The notes beneath the pieces are model-generated. The model was not told the origin of the DNA. It did no database searches and saw only the letters and a program-made list of their open reading frames with translations. This document shows positions 61,958 to 64,000 of a stretch of DNA of 64,000 nucleotides, piece by piece (position 1 is the first letter of the stretch; each line of letters starts with the position of its first letter). The translations under genes were made by a program, and so were the position numbers. The stretch is from contig NW_023501038.1 of assembly GCF_014066305.1 (NCBI RefSeq), forward strand, positions 558,001-622,000, written 5' to 3'. This DNA comes from Letharia columbiana. Lineage: Eukaryota > Ascomycota > Lecanoromycetes > Lecanorales > Parmeliaceae.

Positions 61958-64000
61958 CTATTCAAACTCAACGGTCTTCCCACCCTTTGCTTCTCTCGCT
62001 TGCTTCGCCTGTGCTCGCTCTGCTCTTCTTCTCCGCCGATTATTTGCATAGTCTGCGCTGGCTTCGGTGGTGTTGCCATCGTATGTTCCCGGGCTACCTA
62101 TGCTAGCCGCCCGGGGAGGCCGTAGATTCGATGAGCTCTCAGGTATTGGCGGAGGTGCAGGCACGTTCATGGAGGTCTTCTGCTTCTGTGCTTGAGCCCT
62201 GGCTGCCGCCAGTCTCTCGGATTCGATCCTCATGGCCTCAGCTTGCTGTCGCTCCTGAAATTGGTTCCGTCTGAAACGGTCTCCACTGCCGTCCGTACCA
62301 CTGAGGGAGCTGGCGCTGTCTCCTCTACGCCTACCAGATCGCTCTTGGGAACGTCGTCGCGCTTCTCGTGCTTCTCGCTCTGCGGCCGCTTCTGCCTCTG
62401 GCAGTCGTCGGAGGGTAACATGACGGCCATGGTCGTGCATCTTAACCTTGACGCTGACAGGCCGCGAGGCCACGCCGGGTGTGCCTCCACCGGCTGACTG
62501 ACGACGGTCTCGTCGATCTCGGCGACTAGACGACGCTTCTGGAGCTTCTGCAGCAGCCAGACCGGTTGCTCCTCCTGCTATACCTGCTGCAGCAGCGTCA
62601 CGACCGGCATGGTGCCGCCAATGATTTCTACCATCTTCGCCGATGTATACTTCGGAACCAGAAGAATCAGCATGGAAAATACCGTGCGGATCGGGTGGTA
62701 TTGGTGGCATAGCGACCTGTCCATTACGGGGTATGCCACCTAAAGGCAACTCTTCGTTGCGGTTCCTATCGCGCTCGTGGGTAGCTACGGCAGCCCCAGC
62801 AGCGCCTGCAGGGTATGCACCTGCTGGGGTTGGTGGAATTCCACTACCGTGATGGGGACGGTTAATGCCAGTCAATGACGTAGTATCGCTGCTAATGCTT
62901 GATGAACCAGGTCGGTGGTGGCGAGGAGGACGGCCGTCGCCTGTAAGGTGTCCACCGTGGACTCGAGCTTCTTGTTCTTCCGCAAGCTGCTGATCTTGGT
63001 TGCGTTCTCGTCTTCTGTTGAAAATGCTCCGTGCCAAACCTAACACGCCAAGGGTTGCAATGCCATCTCGTAAGCCATGTCCTCTTCGAGGTTCGCCGCT
63101 GGCGCTTCCATAATTAGAGTAGGTCAAATCACTTGGGCGGCGATTGGGAGATCGTTGGCCGATAGGGAGATGTTGATTGGGAGGTCGTTGTCCGTGAGGA
63201 AAGGGTTCATTGAGAGGATGCTGGCCGTCAGGGAAAGGTTGATTGAGAGGGTGCCGATTCTCTGGTAGGGGCTGATTGAGAGGGATCGGCCCGCCAGGAG
63301 GTAGTCGACCTTCACCATGTCTACCTTCATTGATTGCGGTAGCTCCTCCGAGAGGTGGACCGTACTCTCCAACATCACTATCTCGATCCCGATACCTCCG
63401 ATCAAAATATCTCGCAACCAATCCCGCTGCTCCAATTGGGGCGGCGATCCTTAATAACCTGTCTTCCCATACACCATCTCCCTCATGATCTCTGCTGTAG
63501 TCGGAGTATTTTTCGTCCTCAACGTAGGAGCTCGAATGCCTTCCATGTCCAACCACTTCGGGGCCACCACCAGGACCAACGCCAGGTGCGCCGACAGGAT
63601 CAATTCGGCTTTTTGATCTTCGACGCCGGAATCGGTCGGCGAGTGCGTACAGGCCTACGCCGGCTATTGCGCCTTTGACTAGGTTCCCTGTCCGACCTCC
63701 TGTGCGCCCTTCATTTCGCCCAGGTCGTCGGTCTTCTACCACGCTTCCTGTACCATAGCTGTATCGACTGTCGTAGTCATTTCCACCTCGTCTTTCTCGC
63801 AGATGCGTCAAGATGAAATAAGTGACAAGAAGCACAAAGACGGCTAATGCATATAGTACAAACGGTGCAAGAGGAGACCCGTAAAGTGTAAGTCCCAAAG
63901 GTATCTGTGCGAGCCCTAGAAGAGCGATCAAGCGACCAATCCAGTGGTGGAACTACTTTTGTAAGTCGAGAATATAGAGATTTGTACTGTTGCAAAACGT
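61958..64000 (-). CDS. Cytochrome b561-like membrane protein, 3' part (runs off edge)
   Basis: The last exon spans 63952-61958 and encodes 664 residues; the gene continues beyond the right edge. The exon opens FHHWIGRLIALLGLAQIPLG and a second hydrophobic helix (FVLYALAVFVLLVTYFIL), the last two helices of a b561-type domain, where the His before WIGR is a candidate haem ligand. An acceptor GTAG precedes it at 63953; if the donor is GTAC at 63987 the intron would be only 35 bp, so the donor may lie outside. The tail of about 600 residues is low-complexity: Gly/Ala segments each followed by an Arg cluster (GAIAGVGLYALADRFRRRRS, APIGAAGLVARYFDRRYRDR), an 11-residue repeat (HPLNQPFPDGQ type, five or so copies), and a basic coiled-coil-like end. 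In related fungal proteins a DOMON-type domain precedes the helices; that part is not in view. Confidence 0.68.

Overview
The window looks like a piece of a filamentous ascomycete (Pezizomycotina) chromosome. The genes have short GT-AG introns with fungal branch points, they include fungal-specific families (AcrB, Afi1/SPA), and the repeats carry the C-to-T / G-to-A damage of repeat-induced point mutation (RIP). A dothideomycete would fit, but the sequence does not settle the class.

The window has two compartments. Positions 1 to about 44.4 kb form an AT-rich, gene-empty block of RIP-mutated transposons. CA and TG dinucleotides are nearly absent there, TA is everywhere and CpG is kept. The left part (1-25 kb) holds degraded repeats I mostly cannot name, a 2.1-kb direct duplication, a 4 x 92 bp tandem repeat, and copies of a foldback element with long inverted arms. 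One copy, at 6840-7902, is nearly free of RIP and carries two mirror-image 15-bp minisatellites. The right part (25.4-42.6 kb) can be read as one Tad1/I-like LINE broken by three nested insertions: a 3.4-kb non-autonomous LTR element with perfect CTCTA target duplications (27189-30615), a second foldback copy (32664-33417), and a 7.1-kb chromodomain Ty3/gypsy element with its LTRs (34398-41527). LINE zinc knuckles, endonuclease, reverse transcriptase, RNase H and C-terminal Cys-His motif occur in the right order across these insertions.

The border (44.4-45.5 kb) contains a PIF/Harbinger-like MITE that escaped RIP and about 0.6 kb of extreme homopolymer sequence that may be an assembly artefact.

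Positions 45.6-64 kb are normal gene-dense DNA with eight protein genes: a flavin-reductase-like FMN-binding protein (+), an Afi1/SPA polarity and trafficking protein (-), an EF-hand myosin light-chain-like protein (+), a Ser/Pro-rich protein with three CxxC pairs (-), AcrB (-), a four-TM fungal membrane protein (-), a hotdog-fold thioesterase-like protein (-), and the 3' part of a cytochrome b561-like membrane protein running off the right edge (-). Exon structures were inferred by hand from splice signals and reading phase. The genes are housekeeping or conserved fungal functions and do not look like a metabolic cluster.
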